Shown here piece by piece: positions 15,996 through 24,713 of a DNA stretch of 64,000 bases (position 1 is its first letter; each line of letters starts with the position of its first letter). Position numbers and translations under genes: made by a program. The DNA comes from CALDTK01 sp045110575. Lineage in GTDB: Bacteria > Bacteroidota > Bacteroidia > Chitinophagales > Saprospiraceae. The stretch is taken from the NCBI GenBank assembly GCA_045110575.1, contig JBGCGF010000004.1, positions 1 to 64,000 of the forward strand, in the 5' to 3' direction. The notes under the pieces are model-generated. The model saw only the letters and a program-made list of their open reading frames with translations, was not told the DNA's origin and did no database searches.

Positions 15996-17915
15996 CTACT
16001 TCAACTTAGGCACCAAAACCACAGTAGCCAACGGAGGTAAATTCAACGTCAAGCTCACCTTGCGGCCGTTCCAAGAGATTTCTTCAGATGTGAGTACCTC
16101 TTCAATTGAAGGTTGTACTCCGCTTCCGCCAAAACGCGTTTCATCGCTGTTTGCTGCAACGGTCCACTCGCCTGCACAAGGCAATCCGATACGGAAGTCT
16201 TTGTGAACGACGGGTGTGAAGTTGCAGATCACCAGAGCCACTTCGTCTGGTGTGCGGCCTTTCCTGACGTAGCTCAATGTTGAACCCTGGGCATCGCCCA
16301 TGTCGATCCACTCAAAGCCACGATCGTCAAACTGGTGCACATGCATTGCAGGTAATGACGTGTAGAGCCTGTTCGATTCTTTCACCCATTCTAGCATTCC
16401 TTGGTGGCTTTGGTGCTCGAGTAGCGACCACTCTAGACCTTTGTCAATGCTCCATTCGCTTGGTTGAGCAAACTCACCACCCATAAAGAGCAACTTGGTG
16501 CCTGGATGCGTAAACATGTATCCAAACAACAAACGGAGGTTGGCAAACTTTTGCCAAGAATCTCCAGGCATTCGCGTCAGTAAACTCCCTTTGCCGTGTA
16601 CCACCTCGTCATGGCTTAACGGCAACATGAAGTTCTCCGTGAAGGCATACACAAGCGAGAACGTGATCTCATTGTGGTGATACTTGCGATTGATCGGATC
16701 GTGCTTGAAATACGAGAGCGTATCGTTCATCCAGCCCATCATCCACTTCTGTCCAAAGCCAAGTCCACCCGCATACGTCGGACGGCTAACTCCTGGCCAA
16801 GAGGTGGATTCTTCGGCAATGGTCATTGCCGTCGGGAACGCTTCATAGATCGCTTCATTGACCTCTTTGAGTAACGAAACAGCCTCGAGATTTTCTCTGC
16901 CACCGTGCACGTTCGGGATCCATTCACCTTCGTTCCTAGAGTAGTCGAGGTAGAGCATAGATGCTACAGCGTCAACTCGAAGTCCGTCAGCATGGTATTG
17001 ATCCATCCAATACATCGCATTGGATAAGAGGAAGCTTCTCACTTCATTGCGACCATAGTTAAAGATGCGACTCTTCCAATCGGGGTGATACCCAAGGCGC
17101 GGATCAGCATGGTCATACAAGTGTGTGCCGTCAAATTGAGCCAGTCCGTGACCATCTTCAGGAAAGTGACTCGGCACCCAATCTAAGATGACACCTATAC
17201 CTGCTTGGTGAAGTGCATCAACGAGAAACGCAAAGTCTTCTGGAGTACCGAACCTACTCGTCGGTGCGAAGTAGCCAGTAATCTGATAACCCCAACTCGG
17301 AAAGTATGGGTGCTCCATTACGGGCATCATCTCTACGTGGGTAAAGCCCATTTCCTTGACATACGCTACGAGCTCTTTCGCTAATTCGCGATAGCTCAAG
17401 CTTTCCGCATTGCCTTTCTTTTTTCGCCAAGAACCGAGATGAACCTCGTACACACTCATTGGACTATCGAAGCTGTTGTGCTGCTCTCGTGTGTTCATCC
17501 ATTTCTTATCCTTCCACGTGTGCTCACCGTTCCAGACAATACTTGCTGTGTTTGGCGGTATCTCCCAAAAGCGAGCAAACGGATCTCCTTTCTCCAAAGG
17601 AGTTCCATTTTTAGAGACCACAACATACTTGTACAAGCTGCCGTGCTCAACGCCAGGGATAAAGCCTTCCCAAATGCCAGAGCTGTCCCAGCGAGCACTG
17701 AGCTGATGCGTGTTTTTGTTCCAGCCGTTAAACGTACCAATCACGCTTACAGCTCGGGCGTCTGGAGCCCAAACCGCAAAATGGGTCCCTTGAACACCAT
17801 CGAGCACCATGACGTGGCTGCCCATCTTTTCGTACAGCTTGTAGTGATGGCCGCTTCGAAACAGATGAATGTCTAAGTCAGAGAGTAAAGAGTGGGGTAG
17901 AACAGTATTGGACAT
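15996..17915 (-). CDS. glgB: 1,4-alpha-glucan branching enzyme
   Basis: 639 aa, the usual length. An N-terminal CBM48 (AVWAPDARAVSVIGTFNGW) precedes the GH13 barrel. Conserved regions: DWVPSHFPEDGHGL, the nucleophile Asp in DGLRVDAVASML, the acid/base Glu in TIAEEST and the transition-state Asp in LSHDEVVHGKGSLL. HVGSWR and GYFAPTSRFGTPEDF are typical of GlgB. It cuts alpha-1,4 glucan chains and rejoins them as alpha-1,6 branches in the cytoplasm. No other glg gene is near apart from the small CBM48 protein upstream, from which it is separated by a terminator and a repeat element. Confidence 0.97.
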   Translation of the reverse strand: MSNTVLPHSLLSDLDIHLFRSGHHYKLYEKMGSHVMVLDGVQGTHFAVWAPDARAVSVIGTFNGWNKNTHQLSARWDSSGIWEGFIPGVEHGSLYKYVVVSKNGTPLEKGDPFARFWEIPPNTASIVWNGEHTWKDKKWMNTREQHNSFDSPMSVYEVHLGSWRKKKGNAESLSYRELAKELVAYVKEMGFTHVEMMPVMEHPYFPSWGYQITGYFAPTSRFGTPEDFAFLVDALHQAGIGVILDWVPSHFPEDGHGLAQFDGTHLYDHADPRLGYHPDWKSRIFNYGRNEVRSFLLSNAMYWMDQYHADGLRVDAVASMLYLDYSRNEGEWIPNVHGGRENLEAVSLLKEVNEAIYEAFPTAMTIAEESTSWPGVSRPTYAGGLGFGQKWMMGWMNDTLSYFKHDPINRKYHHNEITFSLVYAFTENFMLPLSHDEVVHGKGSLLTRMPGDSWQKFANLRLLFGYMFTHPGTKLLFMGGEFAQPSEWSIDKGLEWSLLEHQSHQGMLEWVKESNRLYTSLPAMHVHQFDDRGFEWIDMGDAQGSTLSYVRKGRTPDEVALVICNFTPVVHKDFRIGLPCAGEWTVAANSDETRFGGSGVQPSIEEVLTSEEISWNGRKVSLTLNLPPLATVVLVPKLK

Positions 17916-17987
17916 AAGCAGGACTCTAGGCGTTTGGCTGGAAGGTAACTTTCGTACTCCAAAGTATCAGACTCTCATACTGCAAAT

Positions 17988-18027
17988 AAAAAAAGCCCCT
18001 TCTAGCGTTAGCTATAAGAGGCTTTTT
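17988..18027 (-). terminator. terminator between the CBM48 gene and glgB
   Basis: The stem AAAAAGCCYCTT...AAGRGGCTTTTT encloses an inner TAGC/GCTA. On the minus strand it is followed by a run of seven T, so it should end transcription coming from the CBM48 gene before glgB. Confidence 0.8.
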
Positions 18028-18050
18028 GAGCGAAGGCAGCTGGCCTTCAA

Positions 18051-18208
18051 AGCGTGTCTAAGAATTCAGATTCTGGCGAATCTGAGAAGGTTTTAGGCTG
18101 AATTAGGCAAAAAGCACAAGGTTTAGCTAGCTAAATCGAGCATTTTTAACAACATTCAGATCAAAAACCATCCAATTTTTAGTCGAATTAGGATTTCTTA
18201 GAAACGCT
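18051..18208 (-). repeat. 160-bp TIR element, copy B
   Basis: On the minus strand it aligns with the element at 21005-21164: CTAAGAAATCC, GACTAAAAATTGG, TTAAAAATGCTCGATTTAGC, AGCTAAACCTTG and GAATTCTTA occur in the same order. The terminal inverted repeats AGCGTGTCTAAGAA (18051-18064) and TTCTTAGAAACGCT (18195-18208) differ by one base. One end lies 1 bp from the stop codon of the CBM48 gene. It encodes no protein. Confidence 0.8.
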
Positions 18209-18209
18209 C

Positions 18210-18518
18210 TTAGTTCATTGTGTTCACGACGCTGTTGTCGCTGCCGAAAGGAGTTGCAACGTATGCATCAGCTGCTTCATCGTTCATCCATTCTTGTCCG
18301 TCTACGACGTAGCGGAACTCAACGTTCTTGTTCAATGGAAGTTCAACAGTAGCAGTGAATGCGCCTGTTTTTTTCTTCGTCATTGCGATTGGCGACTCAA
18401 CGTCCCAATTGTTAAACTCGCCTACGAGTCCGATTTTCTTGCCGGTTACGACATCTGCAGGAACAGAAAACGTAGTCTTACAGACTGGGCGACTTTTAAG
18501 GAATGATTTCTTGATCAT
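18210..18518 (-). CDS. stand-alone CBM48/isoamylase-N domain protein
   Basis: 102 aa, a single early-set glycogen-binding domain: VGEFNNWDV (about 31), then ATVELPLNKNVEFRYVVDGQEW with the aromatic residues that stack on glucan in AMPK-beta and CBM48 domains. No catalytic domain is attached. It lies upstream of glgB on the same strand, so a role in glycogen binding or regulation is likely, though the terminator between them argues for separate transcripts. Confidence 0.85.
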   Translation of the reverse strand: MIKKSFLKSRPVCKTTFSVPADVVTGKKIGLVGEFNNWDVESPIAMTKKKTGAFTATVELPLNKNVEFRYVVDGQEWMNDEAADAYVATPFGSDNSVVNTMN

Positions 18519-18847
18519 CTTAGGGAAGGTTTTTTGAAATTACAAGGAGTAATCCTCCGGGTAAAGGTAGTTGTACGGCTTTCGCCAAAACCTGTTTCAT
18601 TAACGCAACATCCTCGTTTGCTGAGATCTAAGTCCGATTTCCGTTTTTTCTTTTCCAATGGTCACTTCCTTAGTTTTAAGGGAGGTTGATCGCATTTGAA
18701 CAGCATAGAAATTCTGTTCTGCCGATCGATATCTTTTCTTTTTGATGCCTTATCTAACGTCTGATGCGAAAATGAGACAGCTTATATGTTGAATTGACAG
18801 ATGTGTAAGATTGATTGTTGGGCTGGTTTTTGGTTCAAATACGCGTT
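18519..18847. other. intergenic region with one copy of the 14-bp word
   Basis: 329 bp between divergent genes. It holds GCTTTCGCCAAAAC at 18578-18591 and must contain the two promoters, but no clean promoter box or RNA structure is visible to me. Confidence 0.5.
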
Positions 18848-19534
18848 ATGAGAGCCATATTGATATTCTTGATGCTATCTCTTCTTTCCAGTCAGTTACT
18901 CGCACTTGAGGAGTCATGGGGAGAAGGTCTGATCCAGTGTAATTCAGACAGCAAATTCTCCATCGACGTCTTCGATTCTCCGTGTGGCTTCCCCATAGGT
19001 TCCTTGAGTTTTGAAGTAGAACGAGCCATGCGTCAACCTACAGGATTTGTTTGGCGGGAAGAACGCGGAATTTCCATGACCTTGCCAGAAGAAGTATTCC
19101 TTGAAACAGGATACGAGATCACAAGCCTAATTGTACATGAAGAGCGAGACAGCTTTGTGAAGATCCTTCGCACGGATATGGACCAAGAGTTTTGGATCTC
19201 CATTGAAGAATTAAGCGACTCGGGCTTTCTATATCAACCATGGATTGAGTTCATGGCCAAATCCGGGCGGTCTTTTTTTACCGTTAATTATGGCATGAAT
19301 TGCCGCGAAAAGCCGAATGCAGCTGGTGAGAGATTACTGACGGTGAAAGGAGATCAATTTGAAATCGAACCGACGGGCGAGGTGACAGGCTACTGGGCCG
19401 AGGTGATTGTTCGTGAATTCAACTCCGCTTACTGTGAAGAACCTCACGAGCTGATAGAGACGTATCACGGGTGGATGAAAATTCTCGATGATGCAGGATT
19501 CCCCAATGTGTGGTTTTATACCAGAGGTTGCTGA
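18848..19534 (+). CDS. secreted protein, possible SH3-like domain
   Basis: 228 aa from the ATG at 18848, which begins the signal peptide MRAILIFLMLSLLSSQLLA; an earlier start at 18815 would bury it. The mature protein is acidic, with Cys at about 30 and 44 and three Cys in the C-terminal part. The segment FTVNYGMNCREKPNAAGERL...VKGDQFEI resembles a bacterial SH3 repeat, but this is weak. It is convergent with the P450 gene and nearly touches it. Function unknown. Confidence 0.7.
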   Translation: MRAILIFLMLSLLSSQLLALEESWGEGLIQCNSDSKFSIDVFDSPCGFPIGSLSFEVERAMRQPTGFVWREERGISMTLPEEVFLETGYEITSLIVHEERDSFVKILRTDMDQEFWISIEELSDSGFLYQPWIEFMAKSGRSFFTVNYGMNCREKPNAAGERLLTVKGDQFEIEPTGEVTGYWAEVIVREFNSAYCEEPHELIETYHGWMKILDDAGFPNVWFYTRGC

Positions 19535-19536
19535 GC

Positions 19537-20886
19537 CTATTTCTGTTCTAGCGTCACCCACACACCATTTCGAGGACGCAACGTTGCGGAAGCCGAAAAG
19601 TCAATCTCGGTTTGTTGGGTTTTGACGAAAGTCCCCTTACCAAGCGTACGGCCGATTGCAATTTGCAGCTCCATCATTGCCAAGTGATAGCCCACACACA
19701 TACGCGGCCCTCCACCAAAACCAAAATTGGTAGTCGTTCGCCGCTCTAAATATCGCGTCGGGTCAAACGTGCGCTCGTTGTCGAAGTTGATGCTATTGCG
19801 GTGCGCGCCATACACGTTATTGATCACGATTTGCCCTGCCTTAATTTTTACTCCCTCAACTTCATCATCGCCGATTGCCATACGACTTACCAAGTAGGCA
19901 GGAGGATACAAGCGCATTCCTTCCTTGATTACTGCGGTCAGGATAGGGAGCTGCTGGAGCTTGCGCGCCTCTGCGCCAGTATTGCCAATAACCTCTTCCC
20001 ATTCTTCTTGCACCTTGGCCTGCCACGTGGGATGTTCGGCGAGAAGGTGAATCGTACATGCGAGGCTTACGGCAGTCGTTTCATGACCAGCCAAAATCAG
20101 CACCAATACTTCATCGACGAGTTGCGCGTCCGACATCGAAGTTCCGTCTTCGTAGCGGGCATCGATAAGCATTTGTAGCAGATCTTGGTAGGTGCCAGGG
20201 TTCGCTCGATGGGTATTAATTTGTTGCAATAGAATGTCGACGGCCTTCTTTGCTTCAACATCTGCTTTTGCTTTACTGCTAGTCAGCTTTCGCCAAAACT
20301 TCAGAATTGGCTGTCGTATTTCTTTGGCGAATTCAATTTGGCCAAGTTCGACTGATCGGGCAACGGTATGTAATTCCGCGTCACTGATCTTGTCGGTAAA
20401 CAGAACCCTTGCCATTACTTGCATGGCCAAAGGGAGGGTAGTGCCGTAGAGGTTTACGGCTGTCCCTCGGATAAGTCCGCTGGCCCAAGCACTAGCTTCT
20501 TCATCGATGGTGTTGACGAGATTGGCGAGACGTTCGCGGCTAAACCCCGGTTGAATTAGCTTCCGTTGCTTTCGCCAAAACGGTCCGTCAATCGTTAGTA
20601 GTCCATGCCCGATATACTTGGCGAGGATCTCGGATACAATAGGGGACTTGAGGTAATTCTTGTTATTGATTCGGAGTACGTGATCAATAATCGTTGCATC
20701 TTCAGAGACTACCGCCCATCCTCTTGATCCTACGAGGATTTGATAAGTATTCCCACACTTTTCTCGGAAAAGGTTGAGCGATGGAATCGGACTAGTAGGG
20801 TAGCGCATGCCACGATAGGTAGACCAAGCGGGATTGATTTTTGGAGGGTGAAGCGCGGTACTTGAATTCGTTGCAGGAGTCTTCAT
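19537..20886 (-). CDS. cytochrome P450
   Basis: 449 aa from the ATG at 20886. An ATG at 20907 also lies in frame but falls inside the terminator hairpin of the upstream gene. Hallmarks: the I-helix AGHETTAV (about 280), the K-helix ExxR in KEGMRLYPP (about 325) and the heme-ligand loop FGFGGGPRMCVG (about 395) with the Cys thiolate. It is a soluble bacterial class P450 resembling the CYP102-like/fatty-acid type. Substrate unknown. No redox partner is adjacent. Two exact GCTTTCGCCAAAAC words occur in the gene, both translated on the minus strand as FWRK. Confidence 0.95.
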   Translation of the reverse strand: MKTPATNSSTALHPPKINPAWSTYRGMRYPTSPIPSLNLFREKCGNTYQILVGSRGWAVVSEDATIIDHVLRINNKNYLKSPIVSEILAKYIGHGLLTIDGPFWRKQRKLIQPGFSRERLANLVNTIDEEASAWASGLIRGTAVNLYGTTLPLAMQVMARVLFTDKISDAELHTVARSVELGQIEFAKEIRQPILKFWRKLTSSKAKADVEAKKAVDILLQQINTHRANPGTYQDLLQMLIDARYEDGTSMSDAQLVDEVLVLILAGHETTAVSLACTIHLLAEHPTWQAKVQEEWEEVIGNTGAEARKLQQLPILTAVIKEGMRLYPPAYLVSRMAIGDDEVEGVKIKAGQIVINNVYGAHRNSINFDNERTFDPTRYLERRTTTNFGFGGGPRMCVGYHLAMMELQIAIGRTLGKGTFVKTQQTEIDFSASATLRPRNGVWVTLEQK

Positions 20887-20901
20887 AAGCGGATTAAACA
20901 A

Positions 20902-20947
20902 AAACACCTGATCGCAACGGTTGTTGTTAACCGGCGATCAGGTGTTT
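20902..20947 (-). terminator. strong Rho-independent terminator
   Basis: The perfect 14-bp stem AAACACCTGATCGC/GCGATCAGGTGTTT encloses a second 5-bp stem CGGTT/AACCG. On the minus strand it is followed by TTTTTGTTT. It should end the transcript of the Crp/YceI/membrane-protein cluster before the P450 gene. Confidence 0.9.
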
Positions 20948-21004
20948 GAGAGGTTGGAGGAAGTCCAGCCTTGCGGTGCGGATCCTTGCATGTTGCAGAT
21001 ACTT

Positions 21005-21164
21005 AGAGCCTGTTTAAGAAATCCCAATTAGACTAAAAATTGGCTGATTTCAATCTGATCTTCATTAAAAATGCTCGATTTAGCCAGCTAAACCTTGCGA
21101 TTTTTGTCTAAATTAGTCCGAAATCCACTCAATTTCGCCAAATCCGAATTCTTAAACAGGCTCT
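21005..21164 (+). repeat. 160-bp TIR element, copy A (best preserved ends)
   Basis: Perfect 16-bp terminal inverted repeats AGAGCCTGTTTAAGAA (21005-21020) and its complement (21149-21164). The interior has a central hairpin TTTAGCC/AGCTAAA and weaker outer symmetry. No open frame. It matches copies at 18051-18208 (minus orientation) and, more weakly, 4451-4610. Flanks read TT before and TAA after, with no convincing longer target duplication. It looks like a MITE-type or other non-autonomous hairpin element. Confidence 0.85.
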
Positions 21165-21183
21165 TAAAAGCCACTGCCCCGCT

Positions 21184-21588
21184 TTATGAACTTAACTCTT
21201 CACCTTTTATACTAAAGAGTGGGTAAATAGCCATGAATGCCAAGGCAGGGAAAAAGTGCATCGGTACGACAAGTCCAGGGAATAACTCAGGATATTCAAT
21301 GGAAAGAGGAAGACTCATTCCGATGGGTCCGATGATGGATGCAAACGAAAGGATAGCGATCACTACATTGAGCCAACCTTTAAGGTGCAGCTTGTCGAAT
21401 TTGAGCAAGCATGCATAGCCAACTGTCATGAGCACGCATCCAATGAGGCAAGAGCCAAGAATGGATCCGACATTGATGATTTCACCGTACTCAGTGCCGA
21501 GTGCACCTTGGTAAATGTTGAGGTAGATAATGCTTGCGAGTGAAGCGAGCAGTCCGGCAACAACACTGTGGATGAGCAACTTTTTCAT
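21184..21588 (-). CDS. four-helix membrane protein, unknown
   Basis: 134 aa with four hydrophobic segments (about 5-22, 38-62, 72-92 and 104-124). No motif is recognised. It begins 24 bp after the yceI-like stop on the same strand and is the last gene before a strong terminator, so it is probably the third gene of a Crp-like/YceI operon. Confidence 0.75.
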   Translation of the reverse strand: MKKLLIHSVVAGLLASLASIIYLNIYQGALGTEYGEIINVGSILGSCLIGCVLMTVGYACLLKFDKLHLKGWLNVVIAILSFASIIGPIGMSLPLSIEYPELFPGLVVPMHFFPALAFMAIYPLFSIKGEELSS

Positions 21589-21612
21589 AGCTGAATTCGG
21601 TTTTGATGGAGC

Positions 21613-22143
21613 TTACTGTGTTACAGGAACAGAAAGGTCAAGCTTGATCTCAGCTGGCACCTTACCTGACATGCCTTTCATAGAACCGATCTCGAAGTCT
21701 ACACGGCTTACCATGAAGCTGCTCACGAAAGTGTTGTTTTCGAACGTGAATGGCATCGTGAATTCCTTCTGGATACCGTGCATGTCGAGGGTTCCTGTAA
21801 CCTCGTATCCGCTGTCTGTTTTGGCGAAAGCAGAAGAAGTGAAGCGAATGGTTGGGTACTTCTCAGCATCGAACCACTTTGCACTTTTGGCGTGCTTATT
21901 CTTCATGCCGTTACCAGTGTTGATAGAAGCCACTTCAATGGCAACATCAAACATTGAGGCGTCGAGGTTGTCCTCGTCAAAGGTGATGTCTCCATCCATT
22001 TTGGTGAACACACCAGATGGGTCTTTGCTGGTAAAGGCGACAGAATATCCGTCTGCGATTTTCCAAGTAGTGGAAGAAGAGATGGTGAAGGCCGAGAAAA
22101 GGATGATGGCTGAAACCATTCCTAGTAAGCTTGAAATTTTCAT
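21613..22143 (-). CDS. YceI-family periplasmic lipid-binding protein
   Basis: 176 aa. Signal peptide about 1-25, then a complete YceI beta-barrel: SVAFTSKDPSGVF, SINTGNGMKNKHAKSAKWFDAEKYP, VTGTLDMHG and the closing VPAEIKLDLSV. YceI proteins bind isoprenoid or amide lipids in the periplasm. It sits between a Crp-like regulator and a membrane protein on the same strand. One exact copy of the 14-bp word (21818-21831) is translated as SAFAKT. Confidence 0.93.
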   Translation of the reverse strand: MKISSLLGMVSAIILFSAFTISSSTTWKIADGYSVAFTSKDPSGVFTKMDGDITFDEDNLDASMFDVAIEVASINTGNGMKNKHAKSAKWFDAEKYPTIRFTSSAFAKTDSGYEVTGTLDMHGIQKEFTMPFTFENNTFVSSFMVSRVDFEIGSMKGMSGKVPAEIKLDLSVPVTQ

Positions 22144-22230
22144 GCGTTGGGTTTTTTGCTTGATGATGGGTCAAAGATCATCAAGCGCAAATGCACAAAC
22201 ATTAAGCTAGCTTAAGAAATGCGAATTGGG

Positions 22231-22779
22231 CTATTTCGTAGCTAGCTTTCGCCTAATTCCGCTCAAGTATTCTGGGGTGATGCCGATGTAGGAGGCGATC
22301 AGTTTTTGGGAAAGCCGTTGCACGAGGGTAGGGTAGGTCTCTGTGAATTCGAGGTATCTTTCTTCTGCTGTCGCACTCAACAGAGAGATGAGGCGCTTGT
22401 TGGCCGAGATCAAGCTTTTACGGAACTTCGTATTGAGGTCCAGTAGAGCTTCTGTCGAGAGGTTTTTCGCTTCTTCTTCGTATGATTTGGCGAAGGGGAT
22501 CACAGTACTGTCCTCTATCGCTTCAATGAACAGCTCGGAAGGTGTCTGATTGAAGTAGCTGTTCATGTCAGAGATGAACCAGCCTTCTGGCGCAAATTGG
22601 ATAATGTGTTTTTTGCCAGCTTTGTCGAGTACGTAGCTGAGCAAGCAACCTTTGATAACTTTGAAGGATGCGCGAGTTGTTTCACCTTCACGCTGTATTA
22701 AAGTACCTCGCTCCACTTCTTTCGGCGTTGAGTTAGCAAAAAAGGCTTCATCAAGCGCACTAGGAGGTTGGTATTCCAA
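22231..22779 (-). CDS. Crp/Fnr-like transcriptional regulator
   Basis: 182 aa. An N-terminal cyclic-nucleotide-binding fold (VERGTLIQREGETT, IKGCLLSYVL and IIQFAPEGWFI) and a C-terminal region with LIASYIGITPEYLSGIRRKL as helix-turn-helix. This short form is common in Bacteroidota; the phosphate-binding residues of cAMP-type Crp are not clear, so the ligand is unknown. It is first in a probable operon with yceI and a membrane protein. Confidence 0.9.
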   Translation of the reverse strand: MEYQPPSALDEAFFANSTPKEVERGTLIQREGETTRASFKVIKGCLLSYVLDKAGKKHIIQFAPEGWFISDMNSYFNQTPSELFIEAIEDSTVIPFAKSYEEEAKNLSTEALLDLNTKFRKSLISANKRLISLLSATAEERYLEFTETYPTLVQRLSQKLIASYIGITPEYLSGIRRKLATK

Positions 22780-23555
22780 GATAGAAGAGTAAATTAGTTG
22801 GTGTGCTACTGAAAAGTAGGACTACCTACAAGACCTGCAAGATTCTATAAAAAGTGGTGATAACCAAATGCTAATAGGCTTTAAATTCGCTTGCGATATT
22901 TGAAAATCAATAATGCTGTTGTCAGGCATGTAATTTTTTTCCTCAATTTATAACGCTTGAATTTTGCGCCGTCTGGTAAATATCATCTTGCTGAGGCATG
23001 AATCAGATGCTCCCTAGTAGATGTACTTGAAACCCAGATCCTTTGCGAGTGTTGTGTCAGCAGGCCGACCATGAGTTATACTTTAGATCAGGCCTTTTGT
23101 GGGTTGATCTTATCCTGACTGAGCTGATCACAAATACTATCAATTATGCATATCCGAAAGGGGAAGGCGGAGAGAATGGGCTCTCGTTACTTTAGCATGT
23201 TGCAAGAGGCTAGCGTCTTACCCTACGTTGAGCTTGAAAAGTTACCTTCTCGGGATACCGGCTTTGGAGTTAAGTAGTTTCAGCTACTAAGCGTCCCGCT
23301 CCAAGTCGCTCCAAGCGTGTAGAATCAAGTCGGTTACCACATCGAATTGGTTTGGTCAGAAAAGCATTGCCCCTATTCACTAATCGCTTCCGAGCGTTGA
23401 TAAATCTGTTAGATCAGATTTTGTACATCTTTTTTTGTGCGTCGTGCAACGTTTCACCTTCGGTATGTTAATAGGTAAGTACAGGTGCAAAACACTGCAC
23501 TGCTGATGTGAAGCGGCCGCCAACACCAGGTTTCAAAATTTTCAAACTAACTAAC
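22780..23555. other. 776-bp region without a recognisable gene
   Basis: Both strands were read and no convincing coding stretch, tRNA or structured RNA was found. A small AGTAG/CTACT hairpin lies near 23274. It must contain the promoters of the divergent genes at either side. Confidence 0.5.
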
Positions 23556-24170
23556 ATGAAATCTCTCTTTCAATTTTCTCTGGCGAGCACGCTTCTTACC
23601 TTCCTTTTCGCGACGAGTTGCTCAAAGGAAAGCTTTGACATCTCTGACCCCGTTGACCTTCCTGCGGTAGTAGATACCGTCTTTGTGGAAGACCCCATTG
23701 CTTATACGATTCAAGGGACCTCTCAAAGCAGCGTGTCTTCAGGTACGGCGCACTATGGAACCAATGGAGACCGAACAGCTTTTGTACTGACAAGTGACAA
23801 CGTAGATGTAGAGTGTCCAGGTGGTATGGCTACTTCGTTTCAAGGTGGTGAAGAAGGCGAAGACTATTTTCAATTTCACTTCTTTGAAACCAACGGTATT
23901 CAATTTGTGAGTTACGCCACTTTTAACAATGCCCTGGTAGATGGAAACCGAAGATGGGTTAGCTGGTTGACGGTGCCTGATTGCATTGGAGATCGCCCGG
24001 TTATCGAGTATGAAATTGACGGTGATCGAATAACCGGAACGGTAACTGCTGAATTTTTCTATCCAAATCCTGTATACGTAGATCCGTTTGAGAACTGTGA
24101 CAATTGGATCAGTATCGGTGTTGTTGATGTGTCTTTTGATCTTCCTCTTGTAAAGTGCTTCGAGCGCTAA
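23556..24170 (+). CDS. lipoprotein of unknown function
   Basis: 204 aa from the ATG at 23556, which begins a lipoprotein signal (LLTFLFATSCSKES, lipobox Cys about 22). The mature part has alternating polar and aromatic residues like a beta-sandwich, with Cys pairs. No family recognised. It ends 3 bp before the sigma-factor start, so it is probably co-transcribed with the sigma factor and could be its target or sensor partner. Confidence 0.75.
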   Translation: MKSLFQFSLASTLLTFLFATSCSKESFDISDPVDLPAVVDTVFVEDPIAYTIQGTSQSSVSSGTAHYGTNGDRTAFVLTSDNVDVECPGGMATSFQGGEEGEDYFQFHFFETNGIQFVSYATFNNALVDGNRRWVSWLTVPDCIGDRPVIEYEIDGDRITGTVTAEFFYPNPVYVDPFENCDNWISIGVVDVSFDLPLVKCFER

Positions 24171-24173
24171 GCG

Positions 24174-24713
24174 TTGAGCGAACAAAACGTCATAGCATCG
24201 TGCCTCAAAGGGCAAGAAGTAGGGCAAGAACAGCTGTATAAGTTGTACTTGCCCTACCTCCTTACCATCGTGAGACGTTACGGGTTTCTTGCGCATCAAG
24301 AGCCTGACTGTGTTCAGGAAATTTTCATTGAAATTTTCGGCACACTCTCCAAGTTTGAACCTCAAAAAGGAAGTTTGAAAACGTGGATTCGGACGGTGGC
24401 CGTTCGAAAGTTGCTCAACCTTAAAAGAGGTAAGAATCAACTTAAGCTGCATGCCATGGAGGACGCTGAAGAACCGGTCGCTTCTCCTATTGCCTACGAA
24501 CAGTTCGAAATCGAATACTTAATGCAAGCCATTGCTTCTCTTCCTTCAGGCTTTTGTACGGTCTTCAACCTCTTCGAAATAGACGGTTACTCACACAACG
24601 AAATCGGCGAGATGCTCGGTATTTCTGCAGCAAGTTCTCGATCTCAGCTTTCCAGAGCAAAGCAGAAACTTATTGTCAAACTAAAGCCTCAAACCCTAAA
24701 ATGCGCATCATGA
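24174..24713 (+). CDS. ECF-family RNA polymerase sigma factor
   Basis: 179 aa. Region 2 is at about 20-75 (LYLPYLLTIVRRYG, CVQEIFIEIFGTL and GSLKTWIRTVAVRKLLN) and region 4 at about 120-168 (LPSGFCTVFNLFEIDGYSHNEIGEMLGISAASSRSQLSRAKQKL). The start is TTG at 24174: the codon two before it is the TAA that ends the lipoprotein, in the same frame, and no ATG lies nearby. It overlaps the next gene by ATGA, indicating translational coupling. Confidence 0.93.
   Translation: MSEQNVIASCLKGQEVGQEQLYKLYLPYLLTIVRRYGFLAHQEPDCVQEIFIEIFGTLSKFEPQKGSLKTWIRTVAVRKLLNLKRGKNQLKLHAMEDAEEPVASPIAYEQFEIEYLMQAIASLPSGFCTVFNLFEIDGYSHNEIGEMLGISAASSRSQLSRAKQKLIVKLKPQTLKCAS

Noticed and set aside
15996..18518. Complete glycogen operon
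   Set aside because: Only glgB and a CBM48 protein are present; no glgA, glgC, glgP or glgX is in the window.
22780..23555. Structured RNA or riboswitch in the long gap
   Set aside because: No conserved riboswitch core, tRNA or strong stem was found; only small chance hairpins.
24554..24709. N-terminal extension of the beta-barrel protein
   Set aside because: It lies inside the sigma-factor gene in another frame; the ATGA overlap at 24710 is the natural start.
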